Shown piece after piece: positions 25,463 to 34,347 of a stretch of 64,000 nt of DNA. A program made the position numbers and the translations under genes. Under the pieces are notes generated by a model. The model searched no databases, was not told the DNA's origin, and saw only the letters and a program-made list of their open reading frames with translations. The stretch is from Haloarcula amylolytica JCM 13557 (lineage in GTDB: Archaea; Halobacteriota; Halobacteria; Halobacteriales; Haloarculaceae): the NCBI RefSeq assembly GCF_000336615.1, contig NZ_AOLW01000010.1:62001-126000 (forward strand), given 5' to 3'. Every line of letters starts with the position of its first letter. Position 1 is the first letter of the stretch.

Positions 25463-25747
25463 TCATTCCCTGTGCGTGTCGCCCTCGGAGAGTTCTCGGA
25501 ACCGTCTCAGGAAGGTCTCTTGGTCGGCCTCGCCGGCCCCGGCGGCGTCGAGCGTCGTTTCGAGGCCGTCCCGCGGCTGCTGGCACAGGTCGGCAAAACA
25601 GGCTTTACAGAGGTGTTCGAACGTCTTGTTCCGGCGGTCCCACCGGTCGCCGTGTTTGTCGTACTCGCGGGCCTCGGACCGCGAGACGGACTCCCCACAC
25701 GCGATACAGGTGACCGACTCCGCCCGGGAGTTCCGGGACCCGAACAT
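25463..25747 (-). CDS. Small zinc-finger protein
   Basis: 94 residues with two Cys pairs, CIACGES near residue 14 and LCKACFADLC near residue 47, spaced as a treble-clef or ribbon zinc site. A charged linker (REYDKHGDRWDRRNK) separates them and a Glu-rich helix ends the protein. It is encoded upstream of the RNB nuclease, so a role in RNA handling is conceivable but not shown. Function unknown. Confidence 0.72.
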   Translation of the reverse strand: MFGSRNSRAESVTCIACGESVSRSEAREYDKHGDRWDRRNKTFEHLCKACFADLCQQPRDGLETTLDAAGAGEADQETFLRRFRELSEGDTHRE

Positions 25748-25875
25748 ACGAACCAGTTGCGACTGACAGCGCTTAGAGTTTTCCGCACAGGCAACAGTTC
25801 CCCGTTCCGGGCCACACGTTTATTCACCCGCCGCCACTACACAGGGTATCGGCTATTCGGAGCCAGGGACACTGA

Positions 25876-27456
25876 ATGAAGCCACCAGAGACACTCGCTC
25901 ACTCGACGTTGGACACGCTACCCATCAATATCGCTGTCCTCGACGACGAGGGGACGATTCTGTTTACCAACCGCGCCTGGCGGGAGTTCGCGGGCGACGA
26001 GGATGGGGAGATGGAGGGGACGAACTACTTCGCGACGACCGACATCGACGCCGACGAGTACGCCGGGCAGGCACTCGGCGGCATCGAGTCGGTCATCGAC
26101 GGTGAGCAGGACCTGTTCACGATGGAGTACCCGTGTCACTCCCCGGAGGAGAAGCAGTGGTTTCTGATGCGGGTCGCACCGCTCCCCGACGACGAGGCCG
26201 GGAGCGCGGTCGTCGCACACATCGACATCACCCAGCGGAAGCTCGCCGAACTGGCGGCCGAGCGCCGCAGCGAGGAGCTCAAAGCCGAGCGCCAGAACCT
26301 CAAACAGCTCGTCGACCGGGTCGACGGGCTGCTGAAAGCGGTGATGGGCGACGTACTGACCGTCGACTCGCGCGAGGCCATCCAGCAGACCGTCTGTGAC
26401 CGGCTGGCCGAGGTCGACTCCTACCAGTTCGCCTGGGTGTCCGAACTGGATCTACGCGACGAGACGCTGTCGTCGACGGCACTCTCAGCCGACCACCCGA
26501 CAACGCTGTCCATCCCGCTTAACGCCGACGACCCGGTTGCGGAGGCGGCCCGAACCGAGGAGATGCAGGTCGTGACCGGTGACATCGACGAGCAACACAG
26601 CCGACTCGCCGACTCCGACGTCGCGTCGGTCGCGGCAGTCCCGCTCGTCTCCGGCGAGTCGCTGTACGGCGTCCTCACCGTCTACGCCGACAGCGACGAC
26701 GTGTTTGATCCCCGAGAACAGGCCGTGCTCGGGACCATCGGCCGGGCGACTGCGGCGGCCATCGACGCCCGCGAGACCAGCCGGCTGTTGACCGCCGACA
26801 ACGTCACCGAACTCGAACTGCAGGTCACCGACCCCGACGTGTTCTACATCGACGTGGCGAGCGAACTCGGCTGCTCGATGGAGTACGGCGGGAGCGTCCC
26901 CGACGGCGAGGAGACGGTGATGTTCTTCCTCGTCGAGACGGACGACCCCTCGGCTGTCTGTGCCGTCGCCGCCGACCACCCGCAGGTATCGGGCGTCTCA
27001 CACGTCTCGATGGCGGACTCGTCGGCGCTGTTCGAATTCACCGTGTCGGACCCGCCGGTCGTCTCGGTCGTCGCCGACCGCGGGGCCCAGACGGGCGACA
27101 TTCTGGTCGAACCAGGGAAGGCGACAGTCACCGTCACGCTCCCGGCGTCGATGGAGACCCGAAGCGTGGTCGAGCAGGTCCGCAGCCAGTATCCGGAGAC
27201 GGAACTGCTCTCCGTGCGAGAACGGGACGAACCGCCGGTCTCCCGGCAGGCGTTCATCGCAAACGTCGAAGAGCGGTTGACCAACCGCCAGCTAACGGCG
27301 CTTCGGAAGGGGTTTCTCGGCGGCTTCTTCGACTGGCCACGCGACGTCTCCGGCGAGCAACTGGCCGAGTCGATGGACATCTGCCCGTCGACGTTCCACC
27401 AGCACCTCCGTGCGGGTGAGCGAAAGCTACTGGAAGAAGTGTTCGAAAACTGGTAA
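25876..27456 (+). CDS. bat: Bat-type regulator: PAS, GAF and HTH_10 domains
   Basis: 526 residues. Order: PAS domain (about 10-125, PINIAVLDDEGTILFTNRAWREF ... MRVAPLPDDEAGSAVVAHIDITQ), a short coiled coil, a GAF domain (about 150-300, DSYQFAWVSELDL ... VLGTIGRATAAAIDA), a bacterio-opsin activator domain, and a C-terminal HTH_10 (LTNRQLTALRKGFLGGFFDWPR ... EQLAESMDICPSTFHQHL). This is the layout of bacterio-opsin activator Bat, which responds to oxygen and light and switches on bop, brp and crtB in Halobacterium. It lies directly upstream of crtB, crtY and brp here. The bop gene itself is not in the window. Confidence 0.88.
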   Translation: MKPPETLAHSTLDTLPINIAVLDDEGTILFTNRAWREFAGDEDGEMEGTNYFATTDIDADEYAGQALGGIESVIDGEQDLFTMEYPCHSPEEKQWFLMRVAPLPDDEAGSAVVAHIDITQRKLAELAAERRSEELKAERQNLKQLVDRVDGLLKAVMGDVLTVDSREAIQQTVCDRLAEVDSYQFAWVSELDLRDETLSSTALSADHPTTLSIPLNADDPVAEAARTEEMQVVTGDIDEQHSRLADSDVASVAAVPLVSGESLYGVLTVYADSDDVFDPREQAVLGTIGRATAAAIDARETSRLLTADNVTELELQVTDPDVFYIDVASELGCSMEYGGSVPDGEETVMFFLVETDDPSAVCAVAADHPQVSGVSHVSMADSSALFEFTVSDPPVVSVVADRGAQTGDILVEPGKATVTVTLPASMETRSVVEQVRSQYPETELLSVRERDEPPVSRQAFIANVEERLTNRQLTALRKGFLGGFFDWPRDVSGEQLAESMDICPSTFHQHLRAGERKLLEEVFENW

Positions 27457-27638
27457 CCAGTGCTTGCGAATCCCTACGCCTGCGGCGGACTCCTGGCACG
27501 ATCCCCGAAGCAGTTTGGTAGTCCGCTTATACCGATAACAACCGTATATACATGTAGTGATACAGAACCAGTGTCCTGTTTGTCTCCGGCGAACCGACGG
27601 GACACAGTCCCCCGTGACAGCGGCACACTCACGGATCG

Positions 27639-27653
27639 ACCGAACTATTACGG
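27639..27653 (+). promoter_or_regulatory. Candidate Bat-responsive upstream element before crtB
   Basis: ACCGAACTATTACGG resembles the UAS described for bop-regulon promoters (as I remember it, ACCcnACTAgTTnGG) at most fixed positions. It sits 60-74 bases before the crtB start, about the distance at which the bop UAS acts. The assignment rests on the match and on the neighbouring bat gene. Confidence 0.45.
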
Positions 27654-27712
27654 ACAGCCTGCCGACAAGCGCGCGACGCATCGCCCGCCGAATGACCGCC
27701 CGATAGCTTTCA

Positions 27713-28684
27713 ATGCACTCCGATAACATCCAGACCAGCAAATCGATACAGCAGGAGACCGGACGGACGTTTCACCTCGCGACGCGTCTGCTTCCGGAGC
27801 GTATCCGCCACCCGACCTACGTCATGTACGCGTTCTTCCGGGTCGCGGACGAGGTCGTCGACCAGACGGACGGGCCGCCCCCGACCGTCCAGCACGAGCA
27901 ACTGGAGGTAATCCGCGAGGCCGCGCTCGGGAACGTCGACCCGGCCGAAACCGACCACGAGGCGGTCATGGCGGCGTTTCAGGACCTGGCCGAGCGTCAC
28001 GACATCTCCGAGGAGACGATCAACGTCTTCATCGACGCGATGGAGATGGACATCGCACAGGCCCGCTACGAGACGTTCGAGGACCTCCGTGAGTACATGG
28101 GCGGCTCTGCCGTCGCTGTCGGCCACATGATGACGGAGGTGATGGACCCGCCACAGAAGGCGGAGGCCCTGCCCCACGCGACGGCGCTGGCCGAAGCGTT
28201 CCAGCTCTCGAACTTCCTGCGGGACGTCCGCGAGGACATCCACGACTACGGCCGGGTGTACCTCCCACAGGAGACGCTCGACCGTCACGGCGTCACCGAG
28301 GAGCAACTGGCCGACGCCGAGGTCGACGACGCCTTCCGTGCCGTGATGCAGGAGGAACTGGCCCGGACCGACGAACTGTACCGCGAGGGCGTGGCCGGCA
28401 TCCGATACCTCCCGGAGGACTGCCAGTTCGGCGTGCTGCTGGCTGCGGTCCTGTACGCTGACCACCACCGACTCATCCGTGACCGTGGCTACGACGTGCT
28501 GACGGAGACGCCGGACCTCACTCGCCGCCGCCGGCTGTGGTTGCTCGCCCGTACGTGGTGGCACTGGCGGCGCAACGGCGACCCCGAAGCGACGTTCTAC
28601 ACCGTGAGCGCTGTCTCCGAGCGCGGCCCCGGCGAGACGCCGACGGACGCCCACGGCCACGGGCAACCCGCGTGGCGTGGATGA
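27713..28684 (+). CDS. crtB: Phytoene synthase
   Basis: 323 residues. It joins two geranylgeranyl diphosphates to phytoene, the first step to carotenoids. The two Asp-rich magnesium motifs are present: FFRVADEVVD in the first third and FLRDVREDIHDYGR in the middle, with the typical YCYxVAxxVG replaced by YMGGSAVAVGHMM. The C-terminal segment is rich in Arg and Trp. It follows bat and a candidate UAS and precedes crtY by 48 bases, so this is the first enzyme gene of the retinal pathway cluster. Confidence 0.94.
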   Translation: MHSDNIQTSKSIQQETGRTFHLATRLLPERIRHPTYVMYAFFRVADEVVDQTDGPPPTVQHEQLEVIREAALGNVDPAETDHEAVMAAFQDLAERHDISEETINVFIDAMEMDIAQARYETFEDLREYMGGSAVAVGHMMTEVMDPPQKAEALPHATALAEAFQLSNFLRDVREDIHDYGRVYLPQETLDRHGVTEEQLADAEVDDAFRAVMQEELARTDELYREGVAGIRYLPEDCQFGVLLAAVLYADHHRLIRDRGYDVLTETPDLTRRRRLWLLARTWWHWRRNGDPEATFYTVSAVSERGPGETPTDAHGHGQPAWRG

Positions 28685-28732
28685 CAGCCACGCACCGGGT
28701 ATCGTTTCTGGCTCCCTGTTGTACCTGAACTA

Positions 28733-29458
28733 ATGTTGCCCACGCTCACGTATCTCCAGTTCCACGCCCTGTTCGTGGTGCCGGTCGTGGCTGGATTGGC
28801 ACTGACAGCTACCTACCGCCTCGGGAGCCGCCGGGACGTACTCACGGGGACGGCAATCCTCGCAGGACTGGCCCTCGTCTACACGACGCCGTGGGACGGC
28901 GCGCTCATCCGGCGCGGCGTCTGGTGGTACGGCGACGGCACCGTGCTGGCGCGGTTCTGGTCGATACCCCTCGGCGAGTACCTCTTTTTCGTCCTGCAGA
29001 CCGCGATGGTCGGGCTGTGGGTGGCCCGGTTTCGGGTGGACACGGAGCGCCCACTGACCACGCCGATGCGAACGCGACTCGTCGGACTCGCCGCCGCGCT
29101 CGTCGTCGTTCTGTCCGGCCTCGCGCTCCTGCGCTCCGACTCGGGACTGTACCTCGGGTCCCTGCTGGTCTGGAGCGGGCCGATTCTCGCCATCCAGTGG
29201 CTGTTCGGGTGGCACTTCCTCGTCGGCAAGTGGCGGACCGTCGGCGGCGCGACACTGGTCCCGACGGCCTATCTCTGTGGTATCGACAGCGTCGCCATCC
29301 GACTCGGCGTCTGGACCCTCTCGAAACAGTACACGACCGGCTACACGATTCCCCTGCTCGACCTGCCCATCGAGGAGGCGGTGTTCTTCTTCCTGACGAC
29401 GCTGTTCGTCGTGCAGGGGGTCGTGCTCTACGTCTGGCTTCGGGACAGATGGGAATGA
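28733..29458 (+). CDS. crtY: Lycopene beta-cyclase (CrtYcd-type, fused)
   Basis: 241 residues, seven predicted membrane helices. Each half has the lycopene cyclase domain seen in CrtYc and CrtYd: a PWDGALIRRGVWWY segment and an IPLGEYLFFVLQT segment in the first half, and IPLLDLPIEEAVFFFLTTLF in the second. It cyclises both ends of lycopene to beta-carotene, which the adjacent Brp/Blh protein then cuts to retinal. Its stop codon overlaps the brp start (ATGA). Confidence 0.92.
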   Translation: MLPTLTYLQFHALFVVPVVAGLALTATYRLGSRRDVLTGTAILAGLALVYTTPWDGALIRRGVWWYGDGTVLARFWSIPLGEYLFFVLQTAMVGLWVARFRVDTERPLTTPMRTRLVGLAAALVVVLSGLALLRSDSGLYLGSLLVWSGPILAIQWLFGWHFLVGKWRTVGGATLVPTAYLCGIDSVAIRLGVWTLSKQYTTGYTIPLLDLPIEEAVFFFLTTLFVVQGVVLYVWLRDRWE

Positions 29459-30480
29459 GCCGCCGCACCACCGTCGAGCCGTCGGTTCTCTACCGGGTCG
29501 CGCTGGTCCCCGGCTGGGTTGCCAGCCTCGCCGTCGTTGCTCCGTTCCTCGCCGGGGTCTCGATACCGCCCGCGCTCCAGTACGCCCCGCTGGTCGTCAG
29601 TGCCGTTCTGCTCGGCCTCCCCCACGGCGCGGTCGACCACCTCGCGGTCGCACGCACCCGCGGCGAGCGCCCGGACTGGCGGGCTATCGCCCGCGTGTTC
29701 GCGCTCTACGGCGTCGTCGGCGGAGCCTACGCAGCCGCCTGGTTCCTCGCGCCCGCGGCGGCGTTTGTCCTCTTCATCGCCGTGACGTGGTTCCACTGGG
29801 GCCAGGGCGACCTGTACGCGCTGCGCGCGCTGGCCGACGCCGATCACCTCCGGTCGCTCCCACAGCGGGTCGGGACCGTCCTCGTCCGCGGCGGCCTGCC
29901 GATGCTGGTCCCGTTGCTCGCCTTCCCCGACTGGTACCGCCGCGTGGCGACGGATCTGGTATCGCTGTTCGCGCCCGACGCCGTGGCCGCTATCGGCTGG
30001 GCGTTCCGGACGGACGTTCGAACCGCGCTCGCAATCGCCTACGGCGCGCTCGTCGTGGCAACGCTGGCGGTCGGGTTCACCCGCGCCGACGCCCGACGCC
30101 CGTGGCTGCTCGACGCCGGTGAGACGCTGGGACTCCTTGCCTACTTCGCCCTCGTGCCGCCGGTGCTTGCCATCGGCGTCTACTTCTGTCTCTGGCACTC
30201 GCTGCGCCACGTCGCCCGCCTGCTGCTGGTCGACGACGACGCTACCGCCGCGCTCGAAAACCGCGATCCGACGGCCGCCCTGGCGCGGTTCGCCCGCGAC
30301 GCCGCACCCCTGACCGTCGCCTCGCTCGCCCTGCTCGGCGGGCTGTACTTCCTGGTCCCGAACCCGCCCGGGTCGGTTCCGGAATGGGTCGCGCTGTATC
30401 TGGTGTTCATCGCCGTCGTCACGCTGCCACACGTCGTCGTTGTCAGTATCATGGACCGCCAACAGGGCGTCTGGGTGTAG
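29455..30480 (+). CDS. brp: Brp/Blh family beta-carotene 15,15'-dioxygenase
   Basis: 341 residues from ATG 29455, which overlaps the crtY stop by four bases; ATG 29449 is an alternative. Eight or so membrane helices carry the conserved iron-binding His residues: GLPHGAVDHL, VTWFHWGQGD and YFCLWHSLRH. The enzyme splits beta-carotene symmetrically to two all-trans retinals, the chromophore of bacteriorhodopsin, halorhodopsin and sensory rhodopsins. Brp and Blh paralogues cannot be separated from sequence here, but the bat-crtB-crtY context favours Brp. Confidence 0.9.
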   Translation: MSRRTTVEPSVLYRVALVPGWVASLAVVAPFLAGVSIPPALQYAPLVVSAVLLGLPHGAVDHLAVARTRGERPDWRAIARVFALYGVVGGAYAAAWFLAPAAAFVLFIAVTWFHWGQGDLYALRALADADHLRSLPQRVGTVLVRGGLPMLVPLLAFPDWYRRVATDLVSLFAPDAVAAIGWAFRTDVRTALAIAYGALVVATLAVGFTRADARRPWLLDAGETLGLLAYFALVPPVLAIGVYFCLWHSLRHVARLLLVDDDATAALENRDPTAALARFARDAAPLTVASLALLGGLYFLVPNPPGSVPEWVALYLVFIAVVTLPHVVVVSIMDRQQGVWV

Positions 30481-30787
30481 TCGGCTACCTCTATAGATGG
30501 CGCTAGGGCCGGATGTCTGGAAGAATTGAAGTCGAAAATCACGGAGGGGCATCCGCGCGAGCGAAGCAAGCGCGGTTCACCGAACGCGAGTGGAGCGAGC
30601 GTTCGGCCTTTTTCGCCACCGAAAGACTCGCGTTGCTCGCTCGTCTTTCGAGCTGCTCGGAAATCGAAGATTTCCGGCATGACGAGACGGCAATGCCGTC
30701 TCGAACCACCTCGCTCGCTTCGCTCACGAGGACCACGTTTTTGCGCCGAGTGGTGCGCTTCGCGCACCCGAGGCGGAAAAAGGTGGG
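30481..30787. repeat. Cluster of short palindromes between converging genes
   Basis: About 300 bases without a gene between the ends of brp and rpl15e. It is made of successive imperfect palindromes: CGCGAGCGAAGCAAGCGCG, GAACGCGAGTGGAGCGAGCGTTC-like (30580s-30610s), GGAAATCGAAGATTTCC, GAGACGGCAATGCCGTCTC and GTGCGCTTCGCGCAC, with two T-runs. It could serve as a bidirectional terminator or 3'-UTR structure for both genes. Confidence 0.55.
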
Positions 30788-31378
30788 TTACTTGCCCTTG
30801 CCGCGGTTGCTGCGCAGCGACGGGCGGGTCTTCTCGCTCCCCTTGCCCTTGCCGCTGAGGCCGCGGTTGCGGCGGCCGGCACCGGTCAGACCGCGGAAGA
30901 CGCGGTCGGCCTGGTCGTCGGCGCAGATCCACGACAGGTCGTCGTCGTTCTGGATGGCCGGGTGGTTCGGGTCGATGAGGATGACTTCGTGCCACTTCTG
31001 GCGGCCGTCCTGGCCGACGGAGTAGCTGTTGAGCACGCGCAGGTTCGGGAAGGTGCGGGAGGCGCGTTCCTCGGCGACGCGCTGGATGTCCTTCCGGCGG
31101 GTGATGCGCGTGACGCCCTGGCGCTTGGACCGACGGCCGGCCTTGTGTCGGCGCTTGCGTGCGCCGCCCTTGCGGACGGAGACGCGGGCGACGACGACGC
31201 CCTGTTTCGCCTTGTAGCCCTGCGAGCGGGCCTTGTCGAGGCGGGTCGGGCGCTCGATGCGCTCGACGGCCCCCTCGTCGCGCCACTCCTGCTGGCGCTG
31301 CCACTGTAGTTCTGCGAGCTGTCCGTCGCCCGGGTTCTTCCAGGCGTCTCGAATGTACGAATATGCGCTTCGTGCCAT
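30788..31378 (-). CDS. rpl15e: 50S ribosomal protein L15e
   Basis: 196 residues, the usual length for archaeal eL15. Characteristic stretches are MARSAYSYIRDAWKNP, RLDKARSQGYKAKQGVV, GRRSKRQGVTRI and LRVLNSYSVGQDGRQKWHEV. The C-terminus is basic and Gly-rich (GLSGKGKGSEKTRPSLRSNRGKGK). It binds 23S rRNA in the large subunit. It is transcribed alone from a promoter in 31379-31500; its 3' end abuts the palindrome cluster. Confidence 0.97.
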   Translation of the reverse strand: MARSAYSYIRDAWKNPGDGQLAELQWQRQQEWRDEGAVERIERPTRLDKARSQGYKAKQGVVVARVSVRKGGARKRRHKAGRRSKRQGVTRITRRKDIQRVAEERASRTFPNLRVLNSYSVGQDGRQKWHEVILIDPNHPAIQNDDDLSWICADDQADRVFRGLTGAGRRNRGLSGKGKGSEKTRPSLRSNRGKGK

Positions 31379-31636
31379 ATGTATTCACCACGGGCGTTGC
31401 GTGGTTCAAGTCGCGCTCGACGCGACTCACATCCCGACCTGCACACGCAGGTGCCCGCTGGTGCCCGTCGTCCAGCGAGTTACCCGGAGTTTGCCGTTCG
31501 GAGCCTTAAACGGTTCGGACCAGACTCGCGGATGTGACCCGCTCACGCAGGGACGCGACCGCTGAAAACGTCGGATATCTGTGGTTTAGCAACACAAATC
31601 GTTAAGTTGTTCCCAGCCGGAGAGTCATGTATTACC

Positions 31637-33583
31637 ATGACAGACCTTGGTGGCTTTCAGGACCATGTGGCGCGAATCGACCTCGGGGACGGGGACGTAG
31701 CCTACGAAGGTATCGACGAGGAAGACGCGAAAAAGTACATCGGTGCACGCGGGCTCGGCGTGAAGTACGTCTTCGATCAGGGACCGGACGTGGACCCGCT
31801 GGGTCCGGATAACCTGCTGGCGTTCATGAACGGGCCGCTGACGGGGACACAGGTGACGATGAGCGGCCGGATCGCCATCTGTACGAAGTCGCCGCTGACG
31901 GGGACGGTCACTGACTCCCACCACGGCGGCTGGTCCGGAGCGCGGCTGAAATGGTCGGGCTTCGACGGACTGCTGTTCGAGGGCCAGGCCGACGAGCCGG
32001 TGTATGCGCTCGTCGAAGACGGCGAAGTGGAACTGCGCGACGCCTCGCACCTCTGGGGGCAGGGCGTCCACGACACCATCGACGACCTCGAAGGCGAAAT
32101 CGAGGGCGGCTCGCTGGGCAAGAACCTCTCGGTGATGGCCATCGGACAGGGCGGTGAAAACGAGGTCAAGTACGCCTGTATCATCAACGAGGACGACCGC
32201 GCGTCGGGCCGCGGCGGCACCGGCTGCGTGATGGGCAACAAGAACCTCAAGGCTGTCGTCGTCAAGTCCAGCACCCGGATGCCCAAGCCGAAGGACCAGG
32301 AGACGTTCCAGGAGGGTCACAAGCAGGCGATGCAGGTCATTCAGGAGTCCGACGTGACCGCGCCCAACGAGGGCGGCCTCTCGATGTACGGCACGAACGT
32401 CCTGATGAACCTCACCGAGGAGATGGACGGCCTCCCGACGAAAAACGCGAAGTACTCCTCGACGCGATCGATGTCCGAGTCGGAGGGCGACGGCGAACGC
32501 ATCATCGACTCCGAGAAGGTGAGCGGCGAAAACGTCCGGGAGAACATCCTGGTCGACGAGCCGACCTGTCACTCCTGTCCGGTCGCCTGCAAGAAGGAAG
32601 TCGAGGTGCAGGCGATGCACAAGGGCGAGGAGATGAACGTCCGCACGGAGTCCTACGAGTACGAGTCCGCGTGGGCGCTCGGTCCGAACTCCGGCCACGT
32701 CGAGCGCGACAAGATCGCCGTGATGCTCGAACGGTGTAACGACGTCGGCGTCGACACCATCGACGTTGGCAACACCATGGCGATGGCGATGGAGATGACC
32801 GAGGAGGGCAAGCTCGACGAGCTCGGCGACGGCCTGGACTGGGGCGACGCCGACACGATGATCGACATGATCGAGATGATCGCCAACCGCGAGACGGAAC
32901 TCGCGGACCACCTCGCCGAGGGGCCGGACCACCTCGCCGAGGAGTTCGACGCCCACACCAACTCTCTCGCTGTCAAGGGCCAGACCATGGCCGCCTACGA
33001 CCCGCGGTGCATGAAGGGAATGGCAATCGGGTACGCGACCTCGAACCGCGGGGCGTGTCACCTGCGCGGCTACACGCCGGCAGCCGAAATCCTGGGTATC
33101 CCAGAGAAGGTCAATCCGCGAGAGTGGGAGGGCAAAGGCGAACTGTGTGCCACCTTCCAGGACCTCCACGCCATCAGCGACTCCTTCGACATCTGCAAGT
33201 TCAACGCCTTCGCGGAAGGTATCGAGGAGTACGTCCTGCAGTACAACGGCATGACCGGGCTGGACGTGAGCGAGGAGGAACTGATGGAAGCCGGCGAGCG
33301 CATCTACAACCTCGAACGGTACTACAACAACCTCGCCGGCTTCGACGGAGCCGACGACGACCTGCCCAACCGGTTCGTCGAGGGCGACGAGCACGCGATG
33401 CCGGCACAGGGCGGCTCCGAGGGGGAACTCGCGGAGCTCTCGAAGATGAAAGACGAGTACTACGAGGTGCGTGACTGGGAGGACGGCGTCGTGCCCGACG
33501 AGAAACTCGACGAACTTGGCATCGACATCGGCCCCGGAACCGGCGTCAGCTCCGGCGGCGCGGCGGCCCCGAGCGACGACTGA
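31637..33583 (+). CDS. Aldehyde ferredoxin oxidoreductase (tungsten, first copy)
   Basis: 648 residues from ATG 31637. It oxidises aldehydes to acids with ferredoxin, using a tungsto-bispterin and a 4Fe-4S cluster. The N-terminal domain has ARGLGVKYVFDQGPDVDPLG and GTVTDSHHGGWSGARLKWSG; the cluster ligands are CHSCPVAC (near 311-318) and a last Cys near 519 in DICKFNAF. The C-terminal 50 residues form a lineage-specific Gly/Ala/Ser tail. The family has several haloarchaeal paralogues with different aldehydes, so the substrate is open. Two beta-grasp proteins encoded 1.6-2 kb downstream could serve pterin synthesis. A second copy lies at 52.2 kb. Confidence 0.93.
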   Translation: MTDLGGFQDHVARIDLGDGDVAYEGIDEEDAKKYIGARGLGVKYVFDQGPDVDPLGPDNLLAFMNGPLTGTQVTMSGRIAICTKSPLTGTVTDSHHGGWSGARLKWSGFDGLLFEGQADEPVYALVEDGEVELRDASHLWGQGVHDTIDDLEGEIEGGSLGKNLSVMAIGQGGENEVKYACIINEDDRASGRGGTGCVMGNKNLKAVVVKSSTRMPKPKDQETFQEGHKQAMQVIQESDVTAPNEGGLSMYGTNVLMNLTEEMDGLPTKNAKYSSTRSMSESEGDGERIIDSEKVSGENVRENILVDEPTCHSCPVACKKEVEVQAMHKGEEMNVRTESYEYESAWALGPNSGHVERDKIAVMLERCNDVGVDTIDVGNTMAMAMEMTEEGKLDELGDGLDWGDADTMIDMIEMIANRETELADHLAEGPDHLAEEFDAHTNSLAVKGQTMAAYDPRCMKGMAIGYATSNRGACHLRGYTPAAEILGIPEKVNPREWEGKGELCATFQDLHAISDSFDICKFNAFAEGIEEYVLQYNGMTGLDVSEEELMEAGERIYNLERYYNNLAGFDGADDDLPNRFVEGDEHAMPAQGGSEGELAELSKMKDEYYEVRDWEDGVVPDEKLDELGIDIGPGTGVSSGGAAAPSDD

Positions 33584-33619
33584 ATTCGCACTGACCGCCG
33601 AACACACTTCAGTTCTCTA

Positions 33620-33985
33620 ATGCGCAAGGAAGATATCGACGACTTCGAATTCCAGGTAGAGTCCCGACTGACCAGCCACGGCGTCTACGTCACCGAGTTC
33701 GACGACGAGGGCGAGACGTACCGGCTCACCTACGAATCGATTTCGGCCGACGAGGCGGCTGTCATCCCCCACCGGGAAATCGGCCGCGTCATCAACGTCT
33801 TCCGGGATCTGCACGCCGATGACTGGTCCGGGGTCGACATCGAGGCGACCGTGACGGACCTCGACGACACCGTACTCGGCGAGTGGTCGGTCGACAGCGA
33901 ATGGATCGACGACCTCGAAAACGGCGACCTCTCGGAGACGGACTTCTCCCAGCGCGTGCTGGAGACGATTACGGTTCGGAACTGA
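33620..33985 (+). CDS. Small acidic protein downstream of AOR, unknown
   Basis: 121 residues, very acidic. It starts MRKEDIDDFEFQVESRL and continues GVYVTEFDDEGETYRLTYESI, suggesting alternating strands, then IGRVINVFRDLHADDWSG. No Cys, no membrane segment. It follows the aldehyde oxidoreductase by 37 bases on the same strand and is likely co-transcribed. Its last 17 bases overlap the converging gene at 33969. I do not recognise the family. Confidence 0.6.
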   Translation: MRKEDIDDFEFQVESRLTSHGVYVTEFDDEGETYRLTYESISADEAAVIPHREIGRVINVFRDLHADDWSGVDIEATVTDLDDTVLGEWSVDSEWIDDLENGDLSETDFSQRVLETITVRN

Positions 33986-34337
33986 CCGCTAGCACGTCTC
34001 TAATTTCCAGCGTCGTCTCGAACTCCTCGCTTCTGTCCAGCCGCCGGCCGTCGCGCTCGAACTGGGTGGCGTGGGCCCGCCGAACCGCGTCCCGCTCGCG
34101 GTCGCTCAGTCCGAGTTCCGTGCCGATACTGTCCCAGTGGCCCGACTCGGCGCAGACGTAATCGGCCTCTCTGGGGCCGCTGATGCGCTCGTACTCCCTG
34201 TCGTAGGTCGCCCGGTTCGCCCGGAGATACGTCTGTACCTTTCCGAGCAGGTCGGGGAGTCGATCGAGCGGGACGCTGGCCTGCGTACCGGCCAGCAGGA
34301 CGATCTGCCCCTCGATGGGATACGACGGGTCGGCCAT
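33969..34337 (-). CDS. Conserved haloarchaeal protein, unknown
   Basis: 122 residues, mixed helix and strand. It has MADPSYPIEGQIVLLAGTQASVPLDRLPDLLGKVQ at the start (given here as landmarks of the fold), an Arg-rich middle, and YVCAESGHWDSIGTELGLSDRERDAVRRAH, which looks like a short helix-turn-helix. It is the last of three small minus-strand genes (34348-35078) between the AOR operon and the MoaD-like gene. Function unknown. Confidence 0.6.
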   Translation of the reverse strand: MADPSYPIEGQIVLLAGTQASVPLDRLPDLLGKVQTYLRANRATYDREYERISGPREADYVCAESGHWDSIGTELGLSDRERDAVRRAHATQFERDGRRLDRSEEFETTLEIRDVLAVSSEP

Positions 34338-34347
34338 CGCGCCCCGG

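Noticed and set aside
24260-25879. 539-codon open frame antisense to the RNB nuclease
   Set aside because: It mirrors a well-supported gene, contains implausible composition (Val/Gly/Leu/Arg-rich without domains), and such long antisense frames are routine in GC-rich DNA. The same holds for large antisense frames over the PIN-ATPase, both AOR genes and NuoCD.
30180-31430. 416-codon open frame antisense and out of frame with brp and rpl15e
   Set aside because: Runs through the end of brp, the palindrome cluster and rpl15e; Arg/Pro/Ala-rich shadow.
31625-33607. 660-codon open frame antisense to the first AOR
   Set aside because: It covers the AOR gene in full on the other strand with no recognisable domain; shadow of GC-rich third positions.
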